Shown here: piece after piece, positions 27,001 through 36,071 of the stretch
Layout of the letters: every line of letters starts with the position of its first letter
Numbering within the stretch: the stretch's first letter is position 1
Origin: Dysgonomonas mossii
GTDB taxonomy: Bacteria > Bacteroidota > Bacteroidia > Bacteroidales > Dysgonomonadaceae
Assembly: GCF_004569505.1 (NCBI RefSeq)
Contig: NZ_SPPK01000002.1
Location: 620,001 to 684,000 of the forward strand
Direction: 5' to 3'
Length of the DNA: 64,000 nt
Made by a program: the position numbers and the translations under genes
The notes under the pieces: model-generated
Database searches by the model: none
What the model was told of the DNA's origin: nothing
The model's input: the letters and a program-made list of their open reading frames with translations, nothing else

Positions 27001-28167
27001 ATGAACGGTTTCAAAAACGAACTGGAGAATAATATATTGGCTTTCTGGATCGATAAGATGCAGGATACAGAGCATGGAGGTTTTTACGGACAGATAGATG
27101 GTAATAACACATTGCACCCTGAAGCAAATAAGGGTGCTATACTAAATGCCCGTATCCTGTGGACTTTCTCTTCTGCATACCGCATATTGAAGAAGAAGGA
27201 ATACCTTGATATGGCTCAACGGGCTTTCGATTATATTACTGCATATTTTCTTGATAGGGAATATGGCGGAGTATATTGGGAACTCGATTATAAAGGAAAT
27301 CCTGTAAGTACAAAAAAACAAACCTATGTGCAAGGGTTTATGCTATACGGTTTCTCGGAGTTTTATCGCGCAACAGGAAACAAGCAGGCTCTTGAATTGG
27401 CAAAAGAATTCTTCTATCTGATAGAGAAATGTCATGATGATAAATTGGGCGGCTATCTCGAAGCCTATACTCAGGATTGGAAGCCTATTGAAGATATGCG
27501 CCTGAGTGATAAGGATGCCAATGAAAAGAAAACAATGAATACACATTTGCACGTTCTGGAACCATATACCAATCTGTGCCGGGTGTGGGACAATGAGCAG
27601 CTTAAAGCAGCTCAGAAAAGATTGATTGGTATTTTCACCGAGCGTATATTGGATAAGAAAACAAACCATCTGAATCTCTTTTTCGACGAAGAGTGGAATG
27701 TGAAGTCTACAGCCATATCCTACGGGCACGATATAGAAGCCTCATGGTTGTTGTTCGAAGCTGCTGATGTGTTGGGCGATAGAGACTTACTTGCCGAAAT
27801 AAAAAATATATCATTGGATATAGCAGATGCTGCATCCGAAGGTTTGCAGGCCGAAGGCAGTATGATATACGAAAAGGATGGGAATCACATAGATGGCGAT
27901 CGTCATTGGTGGGTACAGGCAGAATCTGTAGTAGGATATATGTATGCGTACAAAAACTCTAAGGACATAGCATATAAAGAGAAGGCTGCACGGATATGGA
28001 ATTATATCCGCAATCAGATCGTCGACCAAGAGAATGGCGAATGGTATTGGAGCCGAAAAGAAGACGGAACAATCAATCAAAAAGATGATAAAGCCGGCTT
28101 CTGGAAATGCCCGTATCATAATGGGCGTATGTGTATGGAGATGATAGAACATTTCGATTTAAAATAA
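27001..28167 (+). CDS. Cellobiose 2-epimerase (AGE family)
   Basis: A cytoplasmic (alpha/alpha)6-barrel enzyme of 388 aa in the N-acylglucosamine 2-epimerase superfamily, cellobiose 2-epimerase branch. It turns the reducing-end mannose of mannobiose into glucose, making the substrate of the GH130 phosphorylase. Catalytic candidates are His243 in SYGHDIEASW and His373 in PYHNGRMCME; Arg51, His184 and the DRHWWVQAE motif (300-308) are also family-conserved. The start lies 3 bases after the symporter stop. No signal peptide is present. Confidence 0.93.
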   Translation: MNGFKNELENNILAFWIDKMQDTEHGGFYGQIDGNNTLHPEANKGAILNARILWTFSSAYRILKKKEYLDMAQRAFDYITAYFLDREYGGVYWELDYKGNPVSTKKQTYVQGFMLYGFSEFYRATGNKQALELAKEFFYLIEKCHDDKLGGYLEAYTQDWKPIEDMRLSDKDANEKKTMNTHLHVLEPYTNLCRVWDNEQLKAAQKRLIGIFTERILDKKTNHLNLFFDEEWNVKSTAISYGHDIEASWLLFEAADVLGDRDLLAEIKNISLDIADAASEGLQAEGSMIYEKDGNHIDGDRHWWVQAESVVGYMYAYKNSKDIAYKEKAARIWNYIRNQIVDQENGEWYWSRKEDGTINQKDDKAGFWKCPYHNGRMCMEMIEHFDLK

Positions 28168-28183
28168 TGCTTAAAATTAAAAT

Positions 28184-30622
28184 ATGAAGTTTGGATATTT
28201 TGACGATCAGCGTCGGGAATATGTAATTACAAATCCTCAGACGCCATGGCCATGGATCAACTATCTGGGTAATGAAGATTTCTTCTCTTTGATATCAAAT
28301 ACAGCCGGAGGTTACTCTTTTTATAAAGATGCTAAGTTTCGTCGTATTACTCGTTATCGCTACAACAATGTTCCTATGGATAATGGCGGACGCTATTTTT
28401 ATATCAACGATGGAGGAACTGTTTGGTCGCCGGGGTGGAAGCCTTGCAAAACCGAACTCGATAGATATGAATGCCGCCACGGAATGAGTTATACGACCAT
28501 TACCGGGGAGAAAAACGGAATAGAAGTAGAAGTACTTTTCTTTGTGCCCCTGAAGACATGGGCGGAAGTTCAGAAGGTGAAGTTGACAAACAAGTCGACA
28601 GAAACCAAACGATTCAAACTGTTTTCTTTTGCTGAGTGGTGCTTATGGAATGCTGCTACCGACATGGAAAACTTTCAGCGTAATTTCTCTACAGGAGAAG
28701 TAGAAATAGCAGACTCTGTCATTTATCATAAAACAGAATACAAAGAGCGAAGAAACCATTATGCTTACTATAGCGTAAATGCTCCGATACAAGGGTTTGA
28801 TACCGACAGAGAATCATTTATAGGTTTGTATAATGAGTTTCGTGATCCGCAAACTGTGATGGCGGGAAAGCCTACCAACTCTGTGGCTCACGGTTGGTCG
28901 CCTATAGCATCGCATTACCTCGAGATAGAATTAAAACCCGGCGAAACGAAAGAACTGATATTTGTATTGGGTTATGCAGAATACGAAAACTGTGAGGACA
29001 AATGGGAATCGAAAGGTGTTATAAATAAGAGCAAAGCAAAGGAGACTATTGCCAAATTCGATACGGTTGCAAAAGTACAGGCTGCATTTGATGAATTAAA
29101 AACCTATTGGGATAATTTGTTAAGCAGCTATGTGCTAAAGAGCAGTGAAGAAAAATTAGACCGCATGGTCAATATTTGGAACCAATACCAATGTATGGTT
29201 ACGTTTAATTTTTCTCGCTCCGCATCTTTCTTCGAATCGGGAATCGGGCGAGGTATGGGATTCCGCGACTCCAATCAGGACTTGGTTGGTTTTGTTCACC
29301 AAATTCCCGCACGTGCCCGTCAGCGTATTATCGATATTGCATCTACACAGTTTAGTGATGGCGGTTGTTATCACCAGTATCAGCCACTCACCAAGCGAGG
29401 AAACAATGATATCGGCGGTGGTTTTAACGACGATCCGATGTGGCTTATTTTCGGAACAGTCGCCTATCTGAAAGAGACGGGAGATTTTTCCATATTAGAC
29501 GAGGCTGTTCCTTTCGACAATCAGGCGGGAACAGAGAAATCACTGTTTCACCACTTGACTGTTTCATTCAATCACGTGATCGAAAACTTGGGACCTCACT
29601 TACTGCCTCTTATCGGGCGTGCGGACTGGAACGATTGTTTGAATCTAAATTGTTTTTCGTGGGATCCGAATGAGTCATTCCAGACGACTGAAAACAAAAC
29701 GGAAGGATCGAAAGCCGAATCTTTGATGATCGCCGGACTGTTTATTGTTTGTGGTCAGGACTATGTAACGCTTTGCCGCCAGATAGGAAATAATCAGGAA
29801 GCTGACCGTGCACAGGGTTATATCGACTCTATGATCGAAGCCGTTAAGAAACATGGATGGGATGGTAATTGGTATCTTCGTGCCTATGATTATTACGGAA
29901 AGAAAATCGGTAGTAATGAAAATAAGGAAGGAAAGATATTTATCGAGTCGCAAGGTTGGTGTGCGATGGCAAAAGTGGGGCTGGAAGAAGGTATGGTAGA
30001 GAAATCGCTGGATTCTGTCAAAAAATATCTGGATACACCTAATGGTATTGTATTGAATAATCCGGCGTTTACAGAATATGTAGTCGAATACGGGGAGATT
30101 TCTTCTTATCCTGCCGGCTATAAAGAAAATGCAGGTATTTTCTGCCACAATAATCCTTGGATTATGATTGCCGAAACCTTCTTGGGACGAGGCGACTATG
30201 CATGGGAATATTACCGCAAGATATGCCCTTCTTATACCGAAGAAATATCAGAATTGCATAAAGTAGAGCCTTATGTATATTCTCAAATGATTGCCGGAAA
30301 AGATGCATTCAAGCCGGGTGAAGCTAAGAACTCTTGGTTAACCGGTACGGCAGCATGGAATTATTATGCGATCACGCAATTTATTCTGGGTATCAAGCCG
30401 GATTATAATGGATTGGAAATAAATCCTTGTATTCCTTCTGATTGGAAAGGGTTTGAGGTGACACGCAAATTCAGAGATGCAACTTATCTCATCAATATTA
30501 AAAATACAGGAGTGAATCGAGGAGTAAAAAGTATAATAGTTAACGGAAAGGCTTTGTCAAGAAACATTATTCCGCTACAGCCTGCCGGTTCGGTGAATAA
30601 AATAGAGGTAGTATTAGGTTAA
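28184..30622 (+). CDS. GH94 cellobiose phosphorylase
   Basis: An 812-residue cytoplasmic GH94 enzyme, the usual size for cellobiose phosphorylase, which converts cellobiose and phosphate to glucose 1-phosphate and glucose. The N-terminal beta-sandwich contains [20 protein letters not shown] and [11 protein letters not shown]. The helical catalytic domain has [12 protein letters not shown] and the DWND motif (481-484), with Asp484 as the likely proton donor, followed by [12 protein letters not shown]. It follows the epimerase by 16 bases. In this locus it would use the cellobiose units released from glucomannan. Cellodextrin or laminaribiose specificity is less likely but not excluded. Confidence 0.9.
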   Translation: MKFGYFDDQRREYVITNPQTPWPWINYLGNEDFFSLISNTAGGYSFYKDAKFRRITRYRYNNVPMDNGGRYFYINDGGTVWSPGWKPCKTELDRYECRHGMSYTTITGEKNGIEVEVLFFVPLKTWAEVQKVKLTNKSTETKRFKLFSFAEWCLWNAATDMENFQRNFSTGEVEIADSVIYHKTEYKERRNHYAYYSVNAPIQGFDTDRESFIGLYNEFRDPQTVMAGKPTNSVAHGWSPIASHYLEIELKPGETKELIFVLGYAEYENCEDKWESKGVINKSKAKETIAKFDTVAKVQAAFDELKTYWDNLLSSYVLKSSEEKLDRMVNIWNQYQCMVTFNFSRSASFFESGIGRGMGFRDSNQDLVGFVHQIPARARQRIIDIASTQFSDGGCYHQYQPLTKRGNNDIGGGFNDDPMWLIFGTVAYLKETGDFSILDEAVPFDNQAGTEKSLFHHLTVSFNHVIENLGPHLLPLIGRADWNDCLNLNCFSWDPNESFQTTENKTEGSKAESLMIAGLFIVCGQDYVTLCRQIGNNQEADRAQGYIDSMIEAVKKHGWDGNWYLRAYDYYGKKIGSNENKEGKIFIESQGWCAMAKVGLEEGMVEKSLDSVKKYLDTPNGIVLNNPAFTEYVVEYGEISSYPAGYKENAGIFCHNNPWIMIAETFLGRGDYAWEYYRKICPSYTEEISELHKVEPYVYSQMIAGKDAFKPGEAKNSWLTGTAAWNYYAITQFILGIKPDYNGLEINPCIPSDWKGFEVTRKFRDATYLINIKNTGVNRGVKSIIVNGKALSRNIIPLQPAGSVNKIEVVLG

Positions 30623-30800
30623 TTTTTAGTTTGAATTATAAACTCTTTGTTTCGGAGATCGTGTTTTTTGAGGTATATTTGACATATATTGTCTTATTGA
30701 GAACAGAAAATACCTTACCGCTAGAATAGAAATTGTTTACTGTGAAGTTCAGGATGACAATGTATACGAATAGTTTATTTGTAGAACTTAAATATTTTAT

Positions 30801-33113
30801 ATGAGAAAATTAGCAGTATTAGTAGTTGTATTGGGTATCGCCTGCGGCATGTATGCGCAAAAGGGTGATGCAGAGAGAAGAGCAGCCGAGATGGTGTCGA
30901 AAATGACATTGGCAGAGAAAATAGGGCAGATGTCTCAGATAACAGTTGATCTGGTTTGTAAAGGTCAGGACACTCCTCCTACCAGCACATTGGAGATAGA
31001 TGCAGACAAAGTGCGCGAAGCTGTTGTTAAATACCATGTAGGATCTATTCTTAACGCTCCCGGTACACGTGCGCGTACGCCTCAGTGGTGGACTAAAGCT
31101 GTAGAACAGATTCAGGAAGTAGCAACGAAGGAAACCCGTATGAAAATTCCTGTTATCTATGGTCTCGACCAGATACACGGAGCTACTTATACGGCAGGTT
31201 CTACCATGTTTCCTCAGGAAATAGGTATTGCCGCTACATGGAATCCGGCGCATGCCCGTAAGATGGGTGAAATTACAGCTTACGAAACACGTGCAAGTAA
31301 TGTGCCTTGGAACTTCTCGCCTGTACTGGACTTAGGACTCGATCCACGTTTCCCTCGCCAGTACGAAGGATTTGGAGAAGACCCTTATATCGGTTCGGTT
31401 TTCGGATACGAATTGGTGAAAGGATATGAAGGCGATGATAATAACATCGCAAACCCAACAAAGGTGGCTTCATGTATCAAGCACTTTATAGGCTATTCGG
31501 CTCCAATTAGTGGAAAAGACCGTACGCCGGCTTATATTCCCGAGAATGTATTACTCGAATATCATGTTCCTGCTTTTAAGGCGGCTATCGATGCCGGTGC
31601 ACATACTATAATGATCAACTCAGGTATTATAAACAATGTACCTGTACATGCCAGCTATGAGCTGATGACTAAATTGTTGCGTCAGGATTTAGGCTTTCAG
31701 GGTATGATTGTTACAGACTGGGAAGATATAAACAAGTTGTATAACCGTGACAAAATGGTTCCTTCTATCAAAGAAGCAATCAAAGCAGGTATTAACGCAG
31801 GAATCGATATGTCGATGATTCCTTACAACTATAAAGAATTTTGCGATTTGTTGACAGAGCTTGTCAATGAAGGTCAAGTACCGATGTCACGCATCGATGA
31901 CGCTGCAACAAGAGTATTGACTGTGAAAATAAAGCTTGGATTGTTTGAAACACCGAATACCTATGCGAAAGATTATCCGGAGTTTAACTCTAAGGCATTC
32001 CAACAAGCTTCTTACAATGCCGCAGCAGATGGTATCACATTGCTGAAAAACAAAAACAATGTATTGCCATTGAGTAAAGGAGCGAAGATTCTGGTGACAG
32101 GCCCTAATGCTGTTAGCAAACGTGCGTTAAACGGAGGATGGACATTCTCTTGGCAAGGTGAAAAAATAGACGAGTTTGGAGACTTGTATCATAATATTCT
32201 TGATGCGGTACAACACAAATTCGGTAAAGCAAATGTTTCTTATGTTCCGGGTGTGAGCTACACAAAAGAAACAAAATGGGATACAGAGCATAAAGACCGT
32301 TTCGATGAGGCTATTGCTGCGGCTAAGAATGTAGACTATATAATATTGTGTTTGGGTGAAAACTCATATTGCGAGAAACCGGGAGATTTGAACGATTTAT
32401 ACCTGAATGACTTACAAACAGAGCTGGCTCAGGAAATGCTGAAACTTGGCAAGAAAGTGATCTTGGTATTGAGCGAAGGACGACCTCGTTTGATCTCTAA
32501 GTTCTCATCCAAAGTAGATGGTATAGTACAGACATATTTACCGGGAATTTACGGAGCCGATGCATTAGCCGATATTTTGGCGGGAGATGTAAACCCTTCT
32601 GGTAAATTGCCTTATACATATCCGGCATATCCGAATTCATTAGTGCCGTATTTCCATAAATATTCTGATGAGCAAGTAAATACCGATGCTGCATACAATT
32701 ACGAAGGAGACTATAATTTTGAATATCCGTTCGGGTATGGCTTGAGTTACACAACTTTCGCATATTCAAATATAAAGTTAGATAAGTCTCAATTACCTCT
32801 TAATTCGAATGAAGAAGTAACTGTATCTGTAGATGTAAAAAATACAGGTAGCCGCGATGGAAAAGAAGTTGTACAACTTTATACAAGCGACCTGGTTGCA
32901 TCATTGGTTCCGGATGTGAAAAGATTGCGCCGTTTTGAGAAGGTCGCTTTAAAAGCAGGTGAAACAAAAACTGTAACATTTAAGTTGAAGCTAAACGATC
33001 TTTCTTTTATTAATCTCGAAAATAAACGAGTGGTAGAGCCGGGAGATTTTGAATTTCAGGTAGGAGCTTCCTCTAATGATATAAAAGGCAAGGTGTTGTT
33101 TACTATAAAATGA
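30801..33113 (+). CDS. GH3 beta-glucosidase, exported
   Basis: A 770-residue GH3 enzyme with a Sec signal peptide (1-20, ending MYAQ) and no lipobox, so probably periplasmic. The N-terminal barrel has YGLDQIHGATY (120-130), KHFIGYS (227-233) and nucleophile Asp306 in GMIVTDWEDI. The second domain carries CLGENSYCEKPGD, which probably holds the acid/base. A fibronectin-III-like domain ends the protein. Such enzymes release glucose from cellobiose and short glucans or from the non-reducing end of glucomannan oligosaccharides. Activity on mannosides cannot be excluded. Confidence 0.9.
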   Translation: MRKLAVLVVVLGIACGMYAQKGDAERRAAEMVSKMTLAEKIGQMSQITVDLVCKGQDTPPTSTLEIDADKVREAVVKYHVGSILNAPGTRARTPQWWTKAVEQIQEVATKETRMKIPVIYGLDQIHGATYTAGSTMFPQEIGIAATWNPAHARKMGEITAYETRASNVPWNFSPVLDLGLDPRFPRQYEGFGEDPYIGSVFGYELVKGYEGDDNNIANPTKVASCIKHFIGYSAPISGKDRTPAYIPENVLLEYHVPAFKAAIDAGAHTIMINSGIINNVPVHASYELMTKLLRQDLGFQGMIVTDWEDINKLYNRDKMVPSIKEAIKAGINAGIDMSMIPYNYKEFCDLLTELVNEGQVPMSRIDDAATRVLTVKIKLGLFETPNTYAKDYPEFNSKAFQQASYNAAADGITLLKNKNNVLPLSKGAKILVTGPNAVSKRALNGGWTFSWQGEKIDEFGDLYHNILDAVQHKFGKANVSYVPGVSYTKETKWDTEHKDRFDEAIAAAKNVDYIILCLGENSYCEKPGDLNDLYLNDLQTELAQEMLKLGKKVILVLSEGRPRLISKFSSKVDGIVQTYLPGIYGADALADILAGDVNPSGKLPYTYPAYPNSLVPYFHKYSDEQVNTDAAYNYEGDYNFEYPFGYGLSYTTFAYSNIKLDKSQLPLNSNEEVTVSVDVKNTGSRDGKEVVQLYTSDLVASLVPDVKRLRRFEKVALKAGETKTVTFKLKLNDLSFINLENKRVVEPGDFEFQVGASSNDIKGKVLFTIK

Positions 33114-33150
33114 TTGTTTTTCAATATAGGTTGGTTTTTTTAGGTGAGAG

Positions 33151-33237
33151 ATTCCATACTTACCCAGAGTATAGAGTATGGAATTAAATTAAGTATTATT
33201 ATTTCAACAGTTTTCCGGCCAGTCCGGGAGACTGTTG
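33151..33237 (+). terminator. Two hairpins between GH3 and GH26 genes
   Basis: ATTCCATACT (33151-33160) pairs perfectly with AGTATGGAAT (33175-33184), and CAACAGT (33205-33211) pairs with ACTGTTG (33231-33237), the latter enclosing CCGG repeats. No long T-run follows either. An AGTATTA element resembling the AraC half-site lies between them at 33192. They may tune expression of the last two genes. Confidence 0.5.
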
Positions 33238-33253
33238 ATTATTAACCTTTACC

Positions 33254-34366
33254 GTGATGATGAGGTATATCTTCTTTTTCCTATTCGTTTTTATTATTGT
33301 TCCTGTGAAAGCTTCGGATACATTGGTTGACAGGCAAGCTACAGAGCGAACAAAAAACTTATATCAGAATTTGAAAGATATACAGAAGAGCGGTAAGGTT
33401 CTTTTCGGGCATCAGGAAGCTACCAGCTATGGACGTACTTGGGTTGGAGATAAGAATAGGAGTGATGTTAAAGATGTTACCGGTAGTCATCCTGCCATTA
33501 TAGGCCTCGATTTTGCCAATGTGACTACCTCCGATTCAGAGCGGTTTGAGAAGGCTAAACATGAGCTCATTACTTCCGTTGTTGATACTTACAACAGGGG
33601 AGGTGTTTCCACCTTTGCTTGGCATGCTAGTAATCCCGCTAACGATGGAAGTTTTTATTGGGAGAAAGATCCTATAAAAGTTGTTCCGGACATTCTTCCC
33701 GGAGGGAAATTACACGATAAATATAAAAAATACTTACAATCTATTGCTGATGTTGCTTCAGCATTTAAAGATAAAGAGGGAGTGCTTATCCCTGTTATAT
33801 TTCGTCCGTTTCATGAATATGATGGCGATTGGTTTTGGTGGGGAAAGGGACATTGTACCAAAGATGAATTTATTGCTTTATGGCGGTTTACGATCGACTA
33901 TTTGCGAAACGATTTAGGAGTGCATAACTTCATATATGCATTCTCGCCCGATTGCAAGTTTACAACACAAGGGCAATTCTTAGAATACTATCCGGGTGAT
34001 GAATATGTGGATATGCTTGGTCTGGACAACTATTGGGACTTTCGCCCCGATGGAGGAAACAACCCTCAGCTTGCGGCGCAGAAGCTTAAAATAGTGTCCG
34101 ATATAGCCGAAAGCAAAGGTAAATTAGCAGCCTTCACCGAGACAGGATTGGAGGGGATACCCCAGTCGGATTGGTTTACGGCAACATTACTGCCTATTCT
34201 ACAAAAGGTAAAGGTTTGTTATGTGCTTGTATGGCGCAATGCCAGTGATATGGCGCATCATTATTATGCACCTACTGTGGGACATCCTGCCGCTAACGAT
34301 TTTAAGGCGTTCTCTCAGTCTGAAACCATATTGATGGAGAATGATGTGACTGATATATATAATTGA
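33254..34366 (+). CDS. GH26 beta-mannanase or mannobiohydrolase
   Basis: A 370-residue GH26 enzyme made of a single catalytic domain after a signal peptide (about 1-20, VPVKA), without a lipobox, so probably periplasmic. Acid/base Glu188 is in FRPFHEYDGDWFWWG and nucleophile Glu296 in FTETGLEG. GHQEATSYG (52-60) and FAWHASNPAN (121-130) shape the active site. Paralogous with the next gene. Compact GH26 enzymes late in such loci often release mannobiose from chain ends, which would feed the epimerase route; whether this one is endo or exo is not visible. Confidence 0.92.
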   Translation: MMMRYIFFFLFVFIIVPVKASDTLVDRQATERTKNLYQNLKDIQKSGKVLFGHQEATSYGRTWVGDKNRSDVKDVTGSHPAIIGLDFANVTTSDSERFEKAKHELITSVVDTYNRGGVSTFAWHASNPANDGSFYWEKDPIKVVPDILPGGKLHDKYKKYLQSIADVASAFKDKEGVLIPVIFRPFHEYDGDWFWWGKGHCTKDEFIALWRFTIDYLRNDLGVHNFIYAFSPDCKFTTQGQFLEYYPGDEYVDMLGLDNYWDFRPDGGNNPQLAAQKLKIVSDIAESKGKLAAFTETGLEGIPQSDWFTATLLPILQKVKVCYVLVWRNASDMAHHYYAPTVGHPAANDFKAFSQSETILMENDVTDIYN

Positions 34367-34523
34367 GACAGTTAATCATCTATTAATGATGAGAACCAGA
34401 AATACTATATATCGGACAAAAAAGAGACACGAATAAAATAGCTTGAACCTGTTACTTTTACATACACTTCGCTCCTGTGGCCGTTGGTTGTTACTTTTTA
34501 ACAAACTGAAAAATGAATATATA

Positions 34524-35648
34524 ATGAAGAAAACATTTCTATTACTAATGTCTGTAGCTATGGTACTCGTATCATGTAAGCAAAAAGAAACGATAGCAGA
34601 TATGAAATTGCCTATTGATAAAAATGCCACAAAAGAAACTGTAGAGCTGTACAACCGATTGTTTAAGTCGTTAGATAAGGGTATAATGGTTGGTCATCAG
34701 GATGCTTTGGCGTATGGTCATGGCTGGTATAAAGAAGCCGGGCGGTCGGATGTGAAAGATGTGACTGGCGATTATCCTTCAGTGGTAGGGTGGGAGTTAG
34801 GACATGTTGAAATCGGGGCTCAATTTAATCTCGATTCTGTCTACTTTTCGGATATGAAGCACTATATCAAAGAGACCTACGATAGAGGTGGCATAACAAC
34901 AGCCAGTTGGCATGGAGATAATATCGTAACAGGAAATACCGCTTGGGACTGTGCGCAGGATTCGGTTGTAAGAACAATACTTCCTAATGGCTCAAATCAT
35001 GCAAAGTATCTCACATGGCTCGATCGTGTTGCAGATTTCTTTCTCGACTTGAAGGATGATAAAGGCACCCTGATTCCCGTGGTGTTCCGTATGTATCATG
35101 AACATACAGGAGCATGGTTCTGGTGGGGTAGTAAACAGTGTACGCCCGAGGAGTATAAACAATTGTGGATTATGACCGTAGAGTATCTGCGTGATAAGAA
35201 AAACGTACACAATCTTCTTTATGCCTATTCTCCATCAGAAACAAAAAATGAAGCCGAGTATCTTGAGCGTTATCCCGGTGATGAATATGTTGATATAGTG
35301 GGTTATGACTGCTATGTGCCGGGTAAAGACAGTGAAGCTGTAGCAAAATACAAAGAAGCGATGGATCTCAATCTTAAGATTGTAACCGGCTATGCAGCTA
35401 AGTCTGGTAAAATACCTACTATCGGAGAAACGGGAATGGAATCTATCCCGGATTCTATGTATTTTACACAAGCTGTATATCCTATTATAAACCAATATAA
35501 AATAGCATGGGTATTATTCTGGCGCAATGCCTGGGAGAGCGATAAGCCTGAACATTTTTATGCACCGTTCAAAGGTCATTCGTCTGCAGATGATTTCAGA
35601 GAATTTGTAGCTAAACCCAATATTCTGATGAATGCAGATGTAAAATAA
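34524..35648 (+). CDS. GH26 beta-mannanase lipoprotein
   Basis: A GH26 enzyme of 374 aa from the start at 34524, which gives a proper lipoprotein signal (Cys18 in LVSC); an in-frame ATG at 34443 would add 27 residues that hide it. Acid/base Glu193 is in FRMYHEHTGAWFWWG and nucleophile Glu302 in IGETGMES; GHQDALAYG (57-65) matches its neighbour. It has Arg-Met-Tyr-His-Glu where most members have Arg-Pro-Phe-His-Glu, a mild change next to the catalytic Glu. It is the last gene of the mannan locus and is followed by a strong terminator. Confidence 0.9.
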   Translation: MKKTFLLLMSVAMVLVSCKQKETIADMKLPIDKNATKETVELYNRLFKSLDKGIMVGHQDALAYGHGWYKEAGRSDVKDVTGDYPSVVGWELGHVEIGAQFNLDSVYFSDMKHYIKETYDRGGITTASWHGDNIVTGNTAWDCAQDSVVRTILPNGSNHAKYLTWLDRVADFFLDLKDDKGTLIPVVFRMYHEHTGAWFWWGSKQCTPEEYKQLWIMTVEYLRDKKNVHNLLYAYSPSETKNEAEYLERYPGDEYVDIVGYDCYVPGKDSEAVAKYKEAMDLNLKIVTGYAAKSGKIPTIGETGMESIPDSMYFTQAVYPIINQYKIAWVLFWRNAWESDKPEHFYAPFKGHSSADDFREFVAKPNILMNADVK

Positions 35649-35673
35649 AGACTTTCTTATGTCTTAATATACT

Positions 35674-35701
35674 GAAGGATAGAACTCGGTTTCTATCCTT
35701 C
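35674..35701 (+). terminator. Terminator of the mannan locus
   Basis: GAAGGATAGAA (35674-35684) pairs perfectly with TTCTATCCTTC (35691-35701) over a 6-base loop and is followed by TTCTTTG. It ends the second unit of the locus. Confidence 0.8.
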
Positions 35702-35928
35702 TTCTTTGTTATATCAAACTGTTTAGGGGCGATAGAGCAGCCAAATTTCTGATGCTTTTTAGAAGCCTTAAAATGTAGCTTTGGTATTTCAATTCTCCCT
35801 TAAACGAGCTGCCGGATGATAGAACTGAATAGTATAAAAAGGCTAAAGTCCTTTTCATTATTAACATATAAACTGCCAATCCTAAGTTTTTTTAGGCTCG
35901 AAAACTTTACCAACCAAACAAAAAGGAT

Positions 35929-35936
35929 TACTTTTG
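35929..35936 (+). promoter_or_regulatory. -7 element of the mutA operon
   Basis: TACTTTTG fits TAnnTTTG, with a TTTA at 35906-35909 in the -33 position (19-base gap). It implies a 5' leader of about 125 bases before mutA. The leader is AT-rich and I see no cobalamin riboswitch features in it. The rest of the 35702-35928 gap holds only small hairpins (AAAAGG/CCTTTT near 35840; CCTAA/TTAGG near 35880). Confidence 0.6.
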
Positions 35937-36071
35937 TGGTGCATTTTTAATAAGGATAACTGTTTGAATTTAAGCACCTATAAATAACATTTATGTAAAT
36001 ATAGATAGGCCATTTATAATCTTTTAAGAATCAATAAAATATAACCTATATATTAAACAATTTTATTAATC

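Noticed and set aside
29675..30148. Minus-strand frame of 157 codons
   Set aside because: Antisense to the GH94 catalytic region; no domain and no ribosome site.
35937..36071. Possible cobalamin riboswitch in the mutA leader
   Set aside because: The leader lacks the conserved GCCACTG box and is too AT-rich and simple; only weak hairpins are present.
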